Shown here: positions 42,454-50,034 of the stretch, in pieces
How the letters are laid out: each line of letters opens with the position of its first letter
Numbering within the stretch: the stretch's first letter is position 1
Assembly: GCF_001659705.1 (NCBI RefSeq)
Contig: NZ_CP015971.1
Coordinates: 2,545,029-2,609,028, forward strand
DNA: 64,000 nt
Direction: 5' to 3'
DNA from: Arachidicoccus sp. BS20
Lineage (GTDB): Bacteria; Bacteroidota; Bacteroidia; Chitinophagales; Chitinophagaceae
Notes under the pieces: generated by a model
Databases searched by the model: none
What the model was told of the DNA's origin: nothing
Seen by the model: the letters and a program-made list of their open reading frames with translations, nothing else
Position numbers and translations under genes: made by a program

Positions 42454-44385
42454 TCATTCTTTCCATAAATTATTCTCCGGATTTGTATCGGGATATTCAT
42501 GTTCGGGATCGAGTGTAACTTCTTTTATTTTTGATGTTGTATTTACACGGAAAGTCCACACAGCACCGCGTTGCCATATTTCAACAGGCAATTGCAGGTT
42601 GGTAACTTTCCCGTTTTCTTCTTCAATTTTGATTTTTACGGGCAAAGGCATTTTACCAATATTTTCAATGGTTACCAGCGATGATGAATCGCTTTCGTAC
42701 TTCACGCCTTTCACGGCTTGGTCAACGTTCCATGTATTGTAAAACCATCCGCGCCAAAACCAAGTCAAATCTTCGCCTGCGCCGTTGTCCATTGCATGAA
42801 AAAAGTCATAAGGCGTTGGATGTTTATACGCCCAATCATTGATATACTTTTTGAAAGCATAATCGAACCGGTCGTGCCCGAGAATTACATCGCGCAAAAT
42901 CAATAATCCGACTGCAGGTCTGTAATAGCCCACATCTGCGAGCGTGTAAGGCTGTATCACATCAGGAATCGTCATCAAAGGCTCTTCACGCTTGCTGAAA
43001 AATCTTTTGGCAACTTTGTATTTGTCAGGCTCGTTGTTGTATGCGCCGTTGTTGAAGATACGCGAATTGACAAAGTTGGTAAACGTATTAAAGCCCTCGT
43101 CCATCCACGCATATTTTCTTTCGTTTGAGCCAACAAGCATCGGAAACCAATTATGTCCAAATTCATGTTCCGTTACAAACCAAAATTCTGCCGCGCTGCT
43201 TTCTTTCCAATCACAAAATACAATTCCCGGGTATTCCATGCCGCCGACAATGCCGGCAACATTCGTAGCAACAGGGTAAGGAAAGTCGTGCCAGTAAGAA
43301 TTAAGTTCTATAGAACGCTTTGTAAAATAAGTAGAGCTATCCCAAATAGGTTTTGAGTCTTCGGGATAAACCGATTGTCCCAAGATTATTTTTCCGCTGT
43401 GCATTTTGATGCGCGCCGCGTCCCAAATAAAAGCTTTGGATGCAGCCCAAGCGACATCGCGCGTATTAAGGCATTGAAACTTCCATGTCAATTCTTTTTT
43501 ATTCAACCGGTCTTTGCCACTTAGCACATCCTGCAAAGAATGAACGGTTACGGTCGCATCGCTGTTTTTTGCCTGTGCCAGTTTTTGTTGTTGCGAAGCA
43601 GTTAAAACTTCCGTAGGATTTTGTAATGTTCCGGAACCCGCAATAATCAAATTCGACGGCGCGGTAATGGAATAATTAAAGTTGCCGTATTCCAGATAAA
43701 ATTCGCCTGCGCCCAAGTACGGCAGCGTGTTCCAGCCTTCCACATCGTCGTAAACGCACATACGCGGGTACCATTGCGCCAGCTCATAAATCCATCCGTT
43801 TTTAGTTAATAATCTGCCCATTCTATCCGTTCCTTTTTCGGGAATTTTAAAGCCGTAATCAATATTGATTTGCAGCTTGCCGCCTTTGGCTTTCAGTGCT
43901 TCGGGCAATAAAATTTGCAGGCGTGTATCACTTACAACATATTTTGGATGAAATGTTTTTCCATTCAATGTTACAGATACGGATTTCAGTTCATCGCCTT
44001 GCGTATAAACGGGCGCAGCATATCGTCTCATGTTGCCTACAACATCCGTTGCAGCTACGGAACGGCTGTCTTCGCGGTAAATATTTTGCTCCACATACAA
44101 CCACACATAAGGCAGGTTATCAGGACTGTTATTGGTATAATTGATTTGTACCGAACCATCGATGCGTTTAGCTGTTGTATCGAGCTTTACGTCGATATTG
44201 TAATCTGCACGGTTTTGCCAGTAATCCGGTCCGGGCGCACCGACTGCGCTGCGATAGCTGTTACCGTTGTCGGTATAAAAATCCGGTGCAAATGCTGCAC
44301 GATTGTCGTAAGAAGAAGAATCGTTTTGCGCAAATGCAGTACCGATAAGGCTTGCGAACGATAAACAGAGAAAAACCTTTTTCAT
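42454..44385 (-). CDS. M1-family zinc metallopeptidase, secreted
   Basis: A 643-residue aminopeptidase-like protein with signal peptide (VFLCLSFASLIGTAFAQ). Gluzincin motif HEFGH (H407, E408, H411), followed by the third zinc ligand E430 in WMDEGFN; the exopeptidase loop is GGMEYPG. The N-terminal beta domain (about 45-250) and a helical C-terminal part fit family M1. It would trim peptides in the periplasm or outside the cell. Six bp separate it from the upstream CPBP protease gene, so the two form an operon of peptidases. Confidence 0.93.
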   Translation of the reverse strand: MKKVFLCLSFASLIGTAFAQNDSSSYDNRAAFAPDFYTDNGNSYRSAVGAPGPDYWQNRADYNIDVKLDTTAKRIDGSVQINYTNNSPDNLPYVWLYVEQNIYREDSRSVAATDVVGNMRRYAAPVYTQGDELKSVSVTLNGKTFHPKYVVSDTRLQILLPEALKAKGGKLQINIDYGFKIPEKGTDRMGRLLTKNGWIYELAQWYPRMCVYDDVEGWNTLPYLGAGEFYLEYGNFNYSITAPSNLIIAGSGTLQNPTEVLTASQQQKLAQAKNSDATVTVHSLQDVLSGKDRLNKKELTWKFQCLNTRDVAWAASKAFIWDAARIKMHSGKIILGQSVYPEDSKPIWDSSTYFTKRSIELNSYWHDFPYPVATNVAGIVGGMEYPGIVFCDWKESSAAEFWFVTEHEFGHNWFPMLVGSNERKYAWMDEGFNTFTNFVNSRIFNNGAYNNEPDKYKVAKRFFSKREEPLMTIPDVIQPYTLADVGYYRPAVGLLILRDVILGHDRFDYAFKKYINDWAYKHPTPYDFFHAMDNGAGEDLTWFWRGWFYNTWNVDQAVKGVKYESDSSSLVTIENIGKMPLPVKIKIEEENGKVTNLQLPVEIWQRGAVWTFRVNTTSKIKEVTLDPEHEYPDTNPENNLWKE

Positions 44386-44391
44386 AAAATT

Positions 44392-45072
44392 TTATTTGTG
44401 ATGATATAATTGAAGCGTTATTGAAACCGTATCAACAATAAAATGAACAATCATTAATGTTTTCAGACTTCGGTATTTCCAATAATAATAGGCGAAGATA
44501 ATACCTATGAAAAACACGCCGACAAATTCGCCAACCGTTCCATAACTGAGATGAAACAAAGCAAATAAAAATGCAGAAATTATTATACCGAACCAAACAT
44601 TATTAGCCAGCTTCATCAATCTTGTTTGTATATACCCTCTGAAAATTAATTCTTCCGTAATGCCCGCAGTAAGGCAAGTTAAAAGTGCTAACCAATATCT
44701 TGGTCTGAACAAATTAAGTATCGTCTCTAAACGAGCGCTTTTTGTTTGAAACTTAAACAACTTTTGAAGAATGGCTACGACTATTCCGGCTAAAATAACC
44801 ACACCATATATTGCAAGAATATGTACAACCGTTTTTAAAAAAGAATATTTTTTTTCTTCCCAAATAATGAGTGATTGTTTTTCAATTTTTACAGCATAGA
44901 AATAAGCGAACAATACAACCAGCCAGATAAAAATTCTGCTCCAAATAAATATGGATTCATTGATAATCGCAGGTAAACCGAAAAGCCTTCTGTAAAATAG
45001 TGAAACTAAAAGCAGTATCAGTATGGATAATATGCCGCTCAGGTATGTCGTTTTGGAAACAGTATTCTTCAT
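44392..45072 (-). CDS. CPBP-family intramembrane metalloprotease (CAAX-type)
   Basis: A 226-residue integral membrane protein with about six to seven helices. Motif 1 EELIFRG (E140, E141, R145), motif 2 FALFHLSYG (H174) and motif 3 VHFIVD (H210) are the three signatures of the CPBP/ABI family, whose Glu and His residues bind the metal. Substrates in bacteria are mostly unknown. It is 6 bp upstream of the M1 peptidase gene and divergent from the YcxB-like gene. Confidence 0.9.
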   Translation of the reverse strand: MKNTVSKTTYLSGILSILILLLVSLFYRRLFGLPAIINESIFIWSRIFIWLVVLFAYFYAVKIEKQSLIIWEEKKYSFLKTVVHILAIYGVVILAGIVVAILQKLFKFQTKSARLETILNLFRPRYWLALLTCLTAGITEELIFRGYIQTRLMKLANNVWFGIIISAFLFALFHLSYGTVGEFVGVFFIGIIFAYYYWKYRSLKTLMIVHFIVDTVSITLQLYHHK

Positions 45073-45141
45073 TTCGGGATAAATATAATTGCAATATAAT
45101 TTTATTTATCCATTTATAAATTCGTTTACTTTATTTTCTAC

Positions 45142-45149
45142 TACTTTTG
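45142..45149 (+). promoter_or_regulatory. -7 promoter element deciding the start of the YcxB-like gene
   Basis: TACTTTTG is a perfect TAnnTTTG box. Transcription would begin around 45155, so the ATG at 45158 is favoured over the in-frame start at 45089, and the mRNA would be nearly leaderless. No good -33 TTG was found, hence moderate confidence. Confidence 0.45.
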
Positions 45150-45157
45150 ACCGCACA

Positions 45158-45643
45158 ATGCAATACAGTTTCCAATACAACAAAGCAAAAGTGCTGCAAG
45201 GCTTGCGGCTGCATTTTGTATCGCGCCCCGAAGTAAAAATTCTGGCTTACGTGGTTAATATTTTTGCAATTATTGCTGCTGTATTATATGCAATGCACAA
45301 AATTCGCCCGCAGGCGTTTCTGCTTTGCTCGCTGTTATGGATGGCACTTGTGATTATTTTTTGGTTTGTAATGCCGAACATCGTTTACCGCAAAGCACTC
45401 AAGACGTTTAAAGATAATTTTTCTGCAACATTCAATGCACAAGGTGTAACGCTGGAAAATGAGCAAGGCTATGTTCACTGGGACTGGAACAGGTTTTCCA
45501 ACTATTTTGAATCATCGCAGTTTTTTCATCTGTACTTCAATGCCCGTTCATTTTTTCTTTTTCCAAAAGAGCAGATGAGTAACGAGTTTATCGCAGACCT
45601 TAGAATTTTACTGAACGATAATTTGCGCAATGCAAAGTATTAA
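45158..45643 (+). CDS. YcxB-like membrane protein
   Basis: A 161-residue protein with two membrane helices (about 30-48 ILAYVVNIFAIIAAVLYA and 55-75 AFLLCSLLWMALVIIFWFV) and a C-terminal cytoplasmic beta domain: FSATFNAQGVTLENEQGYVHWDWNRF (shown in part: VTLENEQGYVHWDW) and FFLFPKEQM. This is the layout of YcxB-family proteins, of unknown function. It overlaps the convergent GNAT gene by 4 bp. Confidence 0.72.
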   Translation: MQYSFQYNKAKVLQGLRLHFVSRPEVKILAYVVNIFAIIAAVLYAMHKIRPQAFLLCSLLWMALVIIFWFVMPNIVYRKALKTFKDNFSATFNAQGVTLENEQGYVHWDWNRFSNYFESSQFFHLYFNARSFFLFPKEQMSNEFIADLRILLNDNLRNAKY

Positions 45644-46083
45644 AACTTACTTTTCTTCAGGTCTTTTTCCATTTTAAAATGTGGAATGGTAACCTCGGGA
45701 AATTCTTCTCCCGAAATAGTATAACCAAGTTTTTCATAAAAACCTGTTGCTGATTTGCGTGCGTGCATTATCATTTTTTCGTAGCCAAAATCACGTGCAA
45801 TATTTTCTGCAAAAACCAAAATGGCGCGTCCCACACCTTTGCCTTGCAGCCCCGTATTTACAGCCATTTGCCGCAGGCGGATAGTGTACTTGTCCGCTTT
45901 TGTGAGTATGCAACAACCAATCATTTTGTCATTTTCAAAGCAGCCGATCAACATACCTTCTTTATCTTTTTCCAATTCGCCGGGTTCAAATTCCAGCCCG
46001 AGCGGCTTGCGCAGCACCGAATGGCGCAGGCGAACCATTTTATCATAATCTTCCGTCCCGTAATCTATAATTTGTATTGCCAT
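45640..46083 (-). CDS. GNAT-family N-acetyltransferase
   Basis: A 147-residue single-domain acetyltransferase. The acetyl-CoA pyrophosphate loop is QGKGVGRA (80-87), preceded by the strand LRQMAVNTG and followed by FAENIARDFGYEKMIMHARKSA (motif B: MIMHARKSATGFYEKLGY in part). It resembles the ElaA/YjcF-like proteins of the family, which act on small molecules or proteins; the substrate is unknown. It is a single gene. Confidence 0.88.
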   Translation of the reverse strand: MAIQIIDYGTEDYDKMVRLRHSVLRKPLGLEFEPGELEKDKEGMLIGCFENDKMIGCCILTKADKYTIRLRQMAVNTGLQGKGVGRAILVFAENIARDFGYEKMIMHARKSATGFYEKLGYTISGEEFPEVTIPHFKMEKDLKKSKF

Positions 46084-46251
46084 TTTTGCATAATTGTCAT
46101 TAATGAATACTGCGAAATAAAAATAAATATTTTCCCGATAACAACGAATAGTTTAGGTAAATGTTCTTTTATTTGTAATGAAATTGAGGTTTTAATCGGC
46201 GAATAACGCGGTTTTAAATACCGATTATGAAAACAAAAATCAGATATTGCA

Positions 46252-46280
46252 TTGTCAATTAATTAAAAATTATATTTTTG
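46252..46280 (+). promoter_or_regulatory. Promoter of acpP
   Basis: A -33 TTG (46252-46254) and a perfect -7 TATTTTTG (46273-46280), 18 bp apart, lie 26 bp upstream of the acpP ATG. Strong match to the Bacteroidota consensus, as expected for a highly expressed gene. Confidence 0.7.
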
Positions 46281-46305
46281 CGTTCGTAACTAAAAAATTT
46301 TTACA

Positions 46306-46542
46306 ATGTCAGACATCGCAACAAGAGTAAAAAAGATTATTGTTGACAAATTAGGCGTAGAAGAATCAGAAGTAACTAATGAAGCTTCTTTTACCAATGA
46401 CTTAGGTGCCGATTCTCTGGATACGGTGGAACTCATCATGGAATTTGAAAAAGAATTCAATATTTCAATTCCCGACGAACAAGCAGAAACCATCACTACC
46501 GTGGGTCAGGCAGTTTCTTATTTGGAAGAACACGCCAAATAA
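46306..46542 (+). CDS. acpP: Acyl carrier protein
   Basis: A 78-residue acidic four-helix protein that carries acyl chains in fatty acid synthesis. The phosphopantetheine attachment Ser37 is in [10 protein letters not shown], followed by the recognition helix [15 protein letters not shown]. Length is standard. It leads the conserved acpP-fabF-rnc order. A stem-loop between acpP and fabF may reduce read-through so that ACP is made in excess. Confidence 0.97.
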   Translation: MSDIATRVKKIIVDKLGVEESEVTNEASFTNDLGADSLDTVELIMEFEKEFNISIPDEQAETITTVGQAVSYLEEHAK

Positions 46543-46581
46543 AACCTACCGAAAATATTTTGCGATATTTCAAAAAGATGT

Positions 46582-46620
46582 AAGTCCGCCTCACGATAAA
46601 GGATTGTCGTGGACGGGCTT
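46582..46620 (+). terminator. Imperfect stem-loop between acpP and fabF (possible attenuating terminator)
   Basis: Arms 46582-46595 and 46607-46620 (AAGTCCG...CACGA with TCGTGG...GGGCTT) pair with one G-U and a small internal bulge. Only a weak A/T tract follows, so partial termination is more likely than a full stop. Confidence 0.45.
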
Positions 46621-46668
46621 ATATTAAATTTATACAGTACAGATTCAGTTTAGAAAGTATTCAGACTT

Positions 46669-47922
46669 ATGCAAACAAAAAGAGTAGTTGTTACCGGTAT
46701 CGGATGTTTGACACCAATAGGAAATAATCTTCATGATTATTGGACAAATCTGGTAAATGGAGTTTCCGGTGCAGATATGATTACACTTTTCGATGCATCA
46801 AAATTCAGAACAAAGTTTGCCTGTGAAGTAAAAAACTTCGATCCTACCGAGTACATGGATAGGAAAGAAGCCCGCAAAATAGACAGGTTTGCCCAGCTTG
46901 CCATTGTAGCGAGCGACCAGGCACTACAAGATGCAGGTCTTCGCAAAGACAATATCGACTCCGACCGCACAGGCGTAATACTCGGCAGCGGCATTGGCGG
47001 ATTAATCAGCTTTCAAAATGAAGTGATGGAATTTGCCAAAGGCGATGGTACGCCACGTTTCAACCCGTTCTTCATTCCTAAGATGATTCTGGATATTGCG
47101 CCGGGTCATGTGTCTATGCGGCACAACCTGCGCGGTCCCAATTTTTCTACCGTAAGTGCCTGTGCGAGTAGCACGCACGCAATTGGCATATCACTTGACT
47201 TACTACGTTTGGGCAAAGCCGATGTAATGGTAGCAGGCGGCAGCGAAGCTGTTGTAAGCGAAGCCGGCGTTGGCGGCTTTAATGCTATGAAAGCAATGAG
47301 CGAACGCAATGATGACCCTAAAACCGCCAGCCGCCCTTATGATAAAGACAGAGACGGATTTGTCTTAGGCGAAGCAGGAGCAGTCATTGTTTTGGAAACA
47401 CTTGACCATGCTTTGGCACGCGGTGCAAAAATTTATTGCGAAATTGCCGGAAGCGGCGCTACCGCAGATGCTTATCATATCACAGCTCCACATCCGGAAG
47501 GACTTGGCGCGCGCAATGTGATGGCTGCAGCTTTGAAAGATGCGGACATGAATTTGGAAGACATCGACTATATCAACACACACGGAACATCTACCCCACT
47601 CGGCGATATTGCCGAAGTAAAGGCAATCATGAATGTCTTTGGCGAACATGCTTACAACTTAAACATTAGTTCTACCAAATCAATGACAGGACATGCGCTT
47701 GGTGCCGCGGGTGCGCTTGAAGCAATTGCAGTTATCCAAAGTGTGGTTCATAATATTATTCCTCCGACTATCAATCATTTTACAGATGATGAAGAGCTTG
47801 ACCCTAAACTGAATTTTACTTTTAATAAAGCGCAAAAACGTACGGTAAATGCAGCGCTGAGTAATACATTCGGGTTTGGCGGACACAATGCAGCCATCAT
47901 CGTAAAGAAATATATTCCATAG
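46669..47922 (+). CDS. fabF: Beta-ketoacyl-ACP synthase II
   Basis: A 417-residue condensing enzyme of fatty acid elongation. The catalytic triad is C165 (SACASSTHAIG), H305 (NTHGTSTPLGD) and H342 (MTGHALGAAG), with N-terminal VVVTGIGCLTPIGN and C-terminal NTFGFGGHNA. The Cys-His-His arrangement marks FabF/FabB rather than FabH. It is followed 4 bp later by rnc. Confidence 0.97.
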   Translation: MQTKRVVVTGIGCLTPIGNNLHDYWTNLVNGVSGADMITLFDASKFRTKFACEVKNFDPTEYMDRKEARKIDRFAQLAIVASDQALQDAGLRKDNIDSDRTGVILGSGIGGLISFQNEVMEFAKGDGTPRFNPFFIPKMILDIAPGHVSMRHNLRGPNFSTVSACASSTHAIGISLDLLRLGKADVMVAGGSEAVVSEAGVGGFNAMKAMSERNDDPKTASRPYDKDRDGFVLGEAGAVIVLETLDHALARGAKIYCEIAGSGATADAYHITAPHPEGLGARNVMAAALKDADMNLEDIDYINTHGTSTPLGDIAEVKAIMNVFGEHAYNLNISSTKSMTGHALGAAGALEAIAVIQSVVHNIIPPTINHFTDDEELDPKLNFTFNKAQKRTVNAALSNTFGFGGHNAAIIVKKYIP

Positions 47923-47926
47923 TGTT

Positions 47927-48637
47927 TTGCGAAAAACAGTCAGTAAAATTGTAGGCAAATTAAAGGAACCGTCTTTCGGTAATCAACTCCATTTAATTCT
48001 GGGCGTAAAACCACGTCGCACGGTTTTGTATAAGCAGGCGTTCAGTCATCGTTCTGTGAAAGACGATGTGTCCGAAAATAATGAACGGCTGGAATATTTG
48101 GGCGATGCTGTTTTAGGCACTGTGGTTGCAGATTATCTTTTTAAAAAATACCCGTACAAAGAAGAAGGCTTTCTTACCGAAATGAGAAGCAAAATGGTCA
48201 ATCGGCAACAGTTGAACGATATTGCCATAAAAATGGGATTAAAAAAGCTTACTTTTTTTAATAAAGAAGATTCCGGACTACGCAACAGCCAAATTTTCGG
48301 CAACACATTAGAAGCTTTAATAGGTGCAGTATATCTTGACAAAGGCTATGAAAGAACAAAGACCTGGGTACTGCAACATATTATTATCCCTTACTTATCT
48401 GTAGATGACCTGGAGCAGGTGGACATCAATATGAAAAACAAGCTCATCGGTTGGGCGGGCAGAAACAACAGAGTGTTGAGTTTTGAGACCATTGACGAAA
48501 CTGTTGACAGAAAACGGCGTATTTTTACCATAGCAGTTTTTCTTGACGGCGAATCTGTTGCAGAAGCAAAAGGATACAGTAAAAAAGATGCAAGCCAGGC
48601 TGCGGCACGGCTTGCCGCCGAAAAATTATCTATATAG
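47927..48637 (+). CDS. rnc: Ribonuclease III
   Basis: A 236-residue endonuclease cutting double-stranded RNA (rRNA processing and RNA decay). Catalytic domain about 15-165 with signature NERLEYLGDAV (62-72: E63, D70) and the second metal site in GNTLEALIGAVYLD (N136, E139). The position matching E. coli D114 is Asn136 here. A dsRNA-binding domain occupies about 170-235 (FLDGESVAEAKGYSKKDASQ). The most upstream start is a TTG at 47927, 4 bp after the fabF stop, so translation is probably coupled. Confidence 0.95.
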   Translation: MRKTVSKIVGKLKEPSFGNQLHLILGVKPRRTVLYKQAFSHRSVKDDVSENNERLEYLGDAVLGTVVADYLFKKYPYKEEGFLTEMRSKMVNRQQLNDIAIKMGLKKLTFFNKEDSGLRNSQIFGNTLEALIGAVYLDKGYERTKTWVLQHIIIPYLSVDDLEQVDINMKNKLIGWAGRNNRVLSFETIDETVDRKRRIFTIAVFLDGESVAEAKGYSKKDASQAAARLAAEKLSI

Positions 48638-48681
48638 TTTGTTTCGCAGGAGAATTCTATTTTAAAATGCAAAACAAGATT

Positions 48682-49944
48682 CTACATCTCAATTATTTGC
48701 TCTCTTCCAGGACCATTGGACACATATTTTACCGGAGCGCCCAGATATTCATTGATAAAACCGATATAAGTTTTCATATCATCGGGCAGCTTCGATGCTT
48801 CCGAAATAATTGAAGTATCTGTATTCCAGCCTTTGAACGATTTATAAACCGGCTGCAAAGGCAAGCGTTCCATTTGCAAAGGAACTTCCTGTGTTTCCGT
48901 TCCGTTGATGCTGTAAGAAGTACACACATTCAGCTCGTTAAAACTATCCAGTACATCAGCTTTGGTCATTACCACATCGGTAACGCCGTTAATCATGCAG
49001 GCGTATTTCAACGCAACCAAATCAATCCAGCCGCAACGGCGCGGACGACCGGTAGTTGCACCAAATTCATTGCCGGTCTTGCGCAATTCTTCGCCTGTTT
49101 CATTTTCCAGTTCTGTAGGAAAAGGTCCGCTGCCAACACGCGTACAATAAGATTTTGTAACGCCCAAAACCTTATTAATCTTCTGCGGAGCAACGCCAAG
49201 TCCTGTGCAAACACCCGCGGAAATAGTATTGGACGATGTTACAAAAGGATAAGTTCCGAAATCAATATCAAGCATTGCCGCTTGTGCGCCCTCTGCCAAT
49301 ACTTTTTTGCCTTCGGAAATTTTATTGTTGACAAAATATTCTCCGTTAATAATCTGGAATGAACGCAAAAACTCTATCGCCTCAAAAAACTCATCTTCCC
49401 ACGCGGAAATATCTTCATTGAAATTAAAATTGTCCAGCAAGCGCTGATGTTTCAGGCGCAGCTTAATGTATTGAGAGGTAAAATTCTTATTTAATAAATC
49501 GCCTACACGCAAAGCATTTCGCCCGGTTTTATCCATGTATGCGGGACCAATACCTTTTAAAGTAGAGCCTATTTTTCCTTCGCCTTTATGCAATTCGGAA
49601 GCCTTGTCTAAAGCGCGGTGCGTAGGAAGAATTAAGTTTGTTCTTTGGGAAATGAACAAATTCTTTTTCACATCAATACCAAAACTCTCGACAGTAGCAC
49701 ATTCTTTTCTTAAAATTACAGGGTCGAGTACTACGCCGCCGCCAATAATATTTTGCGCCTGCTGATGAAAAATACCCGAAGGAATCTGATGAAGTACTAC
49801 TTTTTTGCCATCTACATATAGTGTATGTCCGGCATTGGGACCGCCTTGAAAACGAGCAACAATATCATAATCCGGTGCGAAATAATCTACGATTTTTCCT
49901 TTTCCTTCGTCGCCCCATTGCAAGCCGAGAATAACGTCCACCAT
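48682..49944 (-). CDS. purA: Adenylosuccinate synthetase
   Basis: A 420-residue GTP-dependent enzyme joining IMP and aspartate in AMP synthesis. P-loop GDEGKGK (11-17, with the catalytic D12), GPNAGHTLYV, IGSTLKGIGPAYMDK and the GATTGRPRRCGW segment are all present. Length is normal. It is a single gene convergent with rnc, with 44 bp between them. Confidence 0.97.
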   Translation of the reverse strand: MVDVILGLQWGDEGKGKIVDYFAPDYDIVARFQGGPNAGHTLYVDGKKVVLHQIPSGIFHQQAQNIIGGGVVLDPVILRKECATVESFGIDVKKNLFISQRTNLILPTHRALDKASELHKGEGKIGSTLKGIGPAYMDKTGRNALRVGDLLNKNFTSQYIKLRLKHQRLLDNFNFNEDISAWEDEFFEAIEFLRSFQIINGEYFVNNKISEGKKVLAEGAQAAMLDIDFGTYPFVTSSNTISAGVCTGLGVAPQKINKVLGVTKSYCTRVGSGPFPTELENETGEELRKTGNEFGATTGRPRRCGWIDLVALKYACMINGVTDVVMTKADVLDSFNELNVCTSYSINGTETQEVPLQMERLPLQPVYKSFKGWNTDTSIISEASKLPDDMKTYIGFINEYLGAPVKYVSNGPGREQIIEM

Positions 49945-50034
49945 TTGTTTTTGTAATTGATTTGAGTGGCAAAAGTAATTATGAAAAATCGTAAGTCAAA
50001 ACGCATTTCCGAAATTTTGTAAATAAATGCAGTA

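Noticed and set aside
45763-46206. Plus-strand frame of 147 codons opposite the GNAT gene
   Set aside because: The minus strand has intact acetyl-CoA binding motifs; the plus frame shows none.
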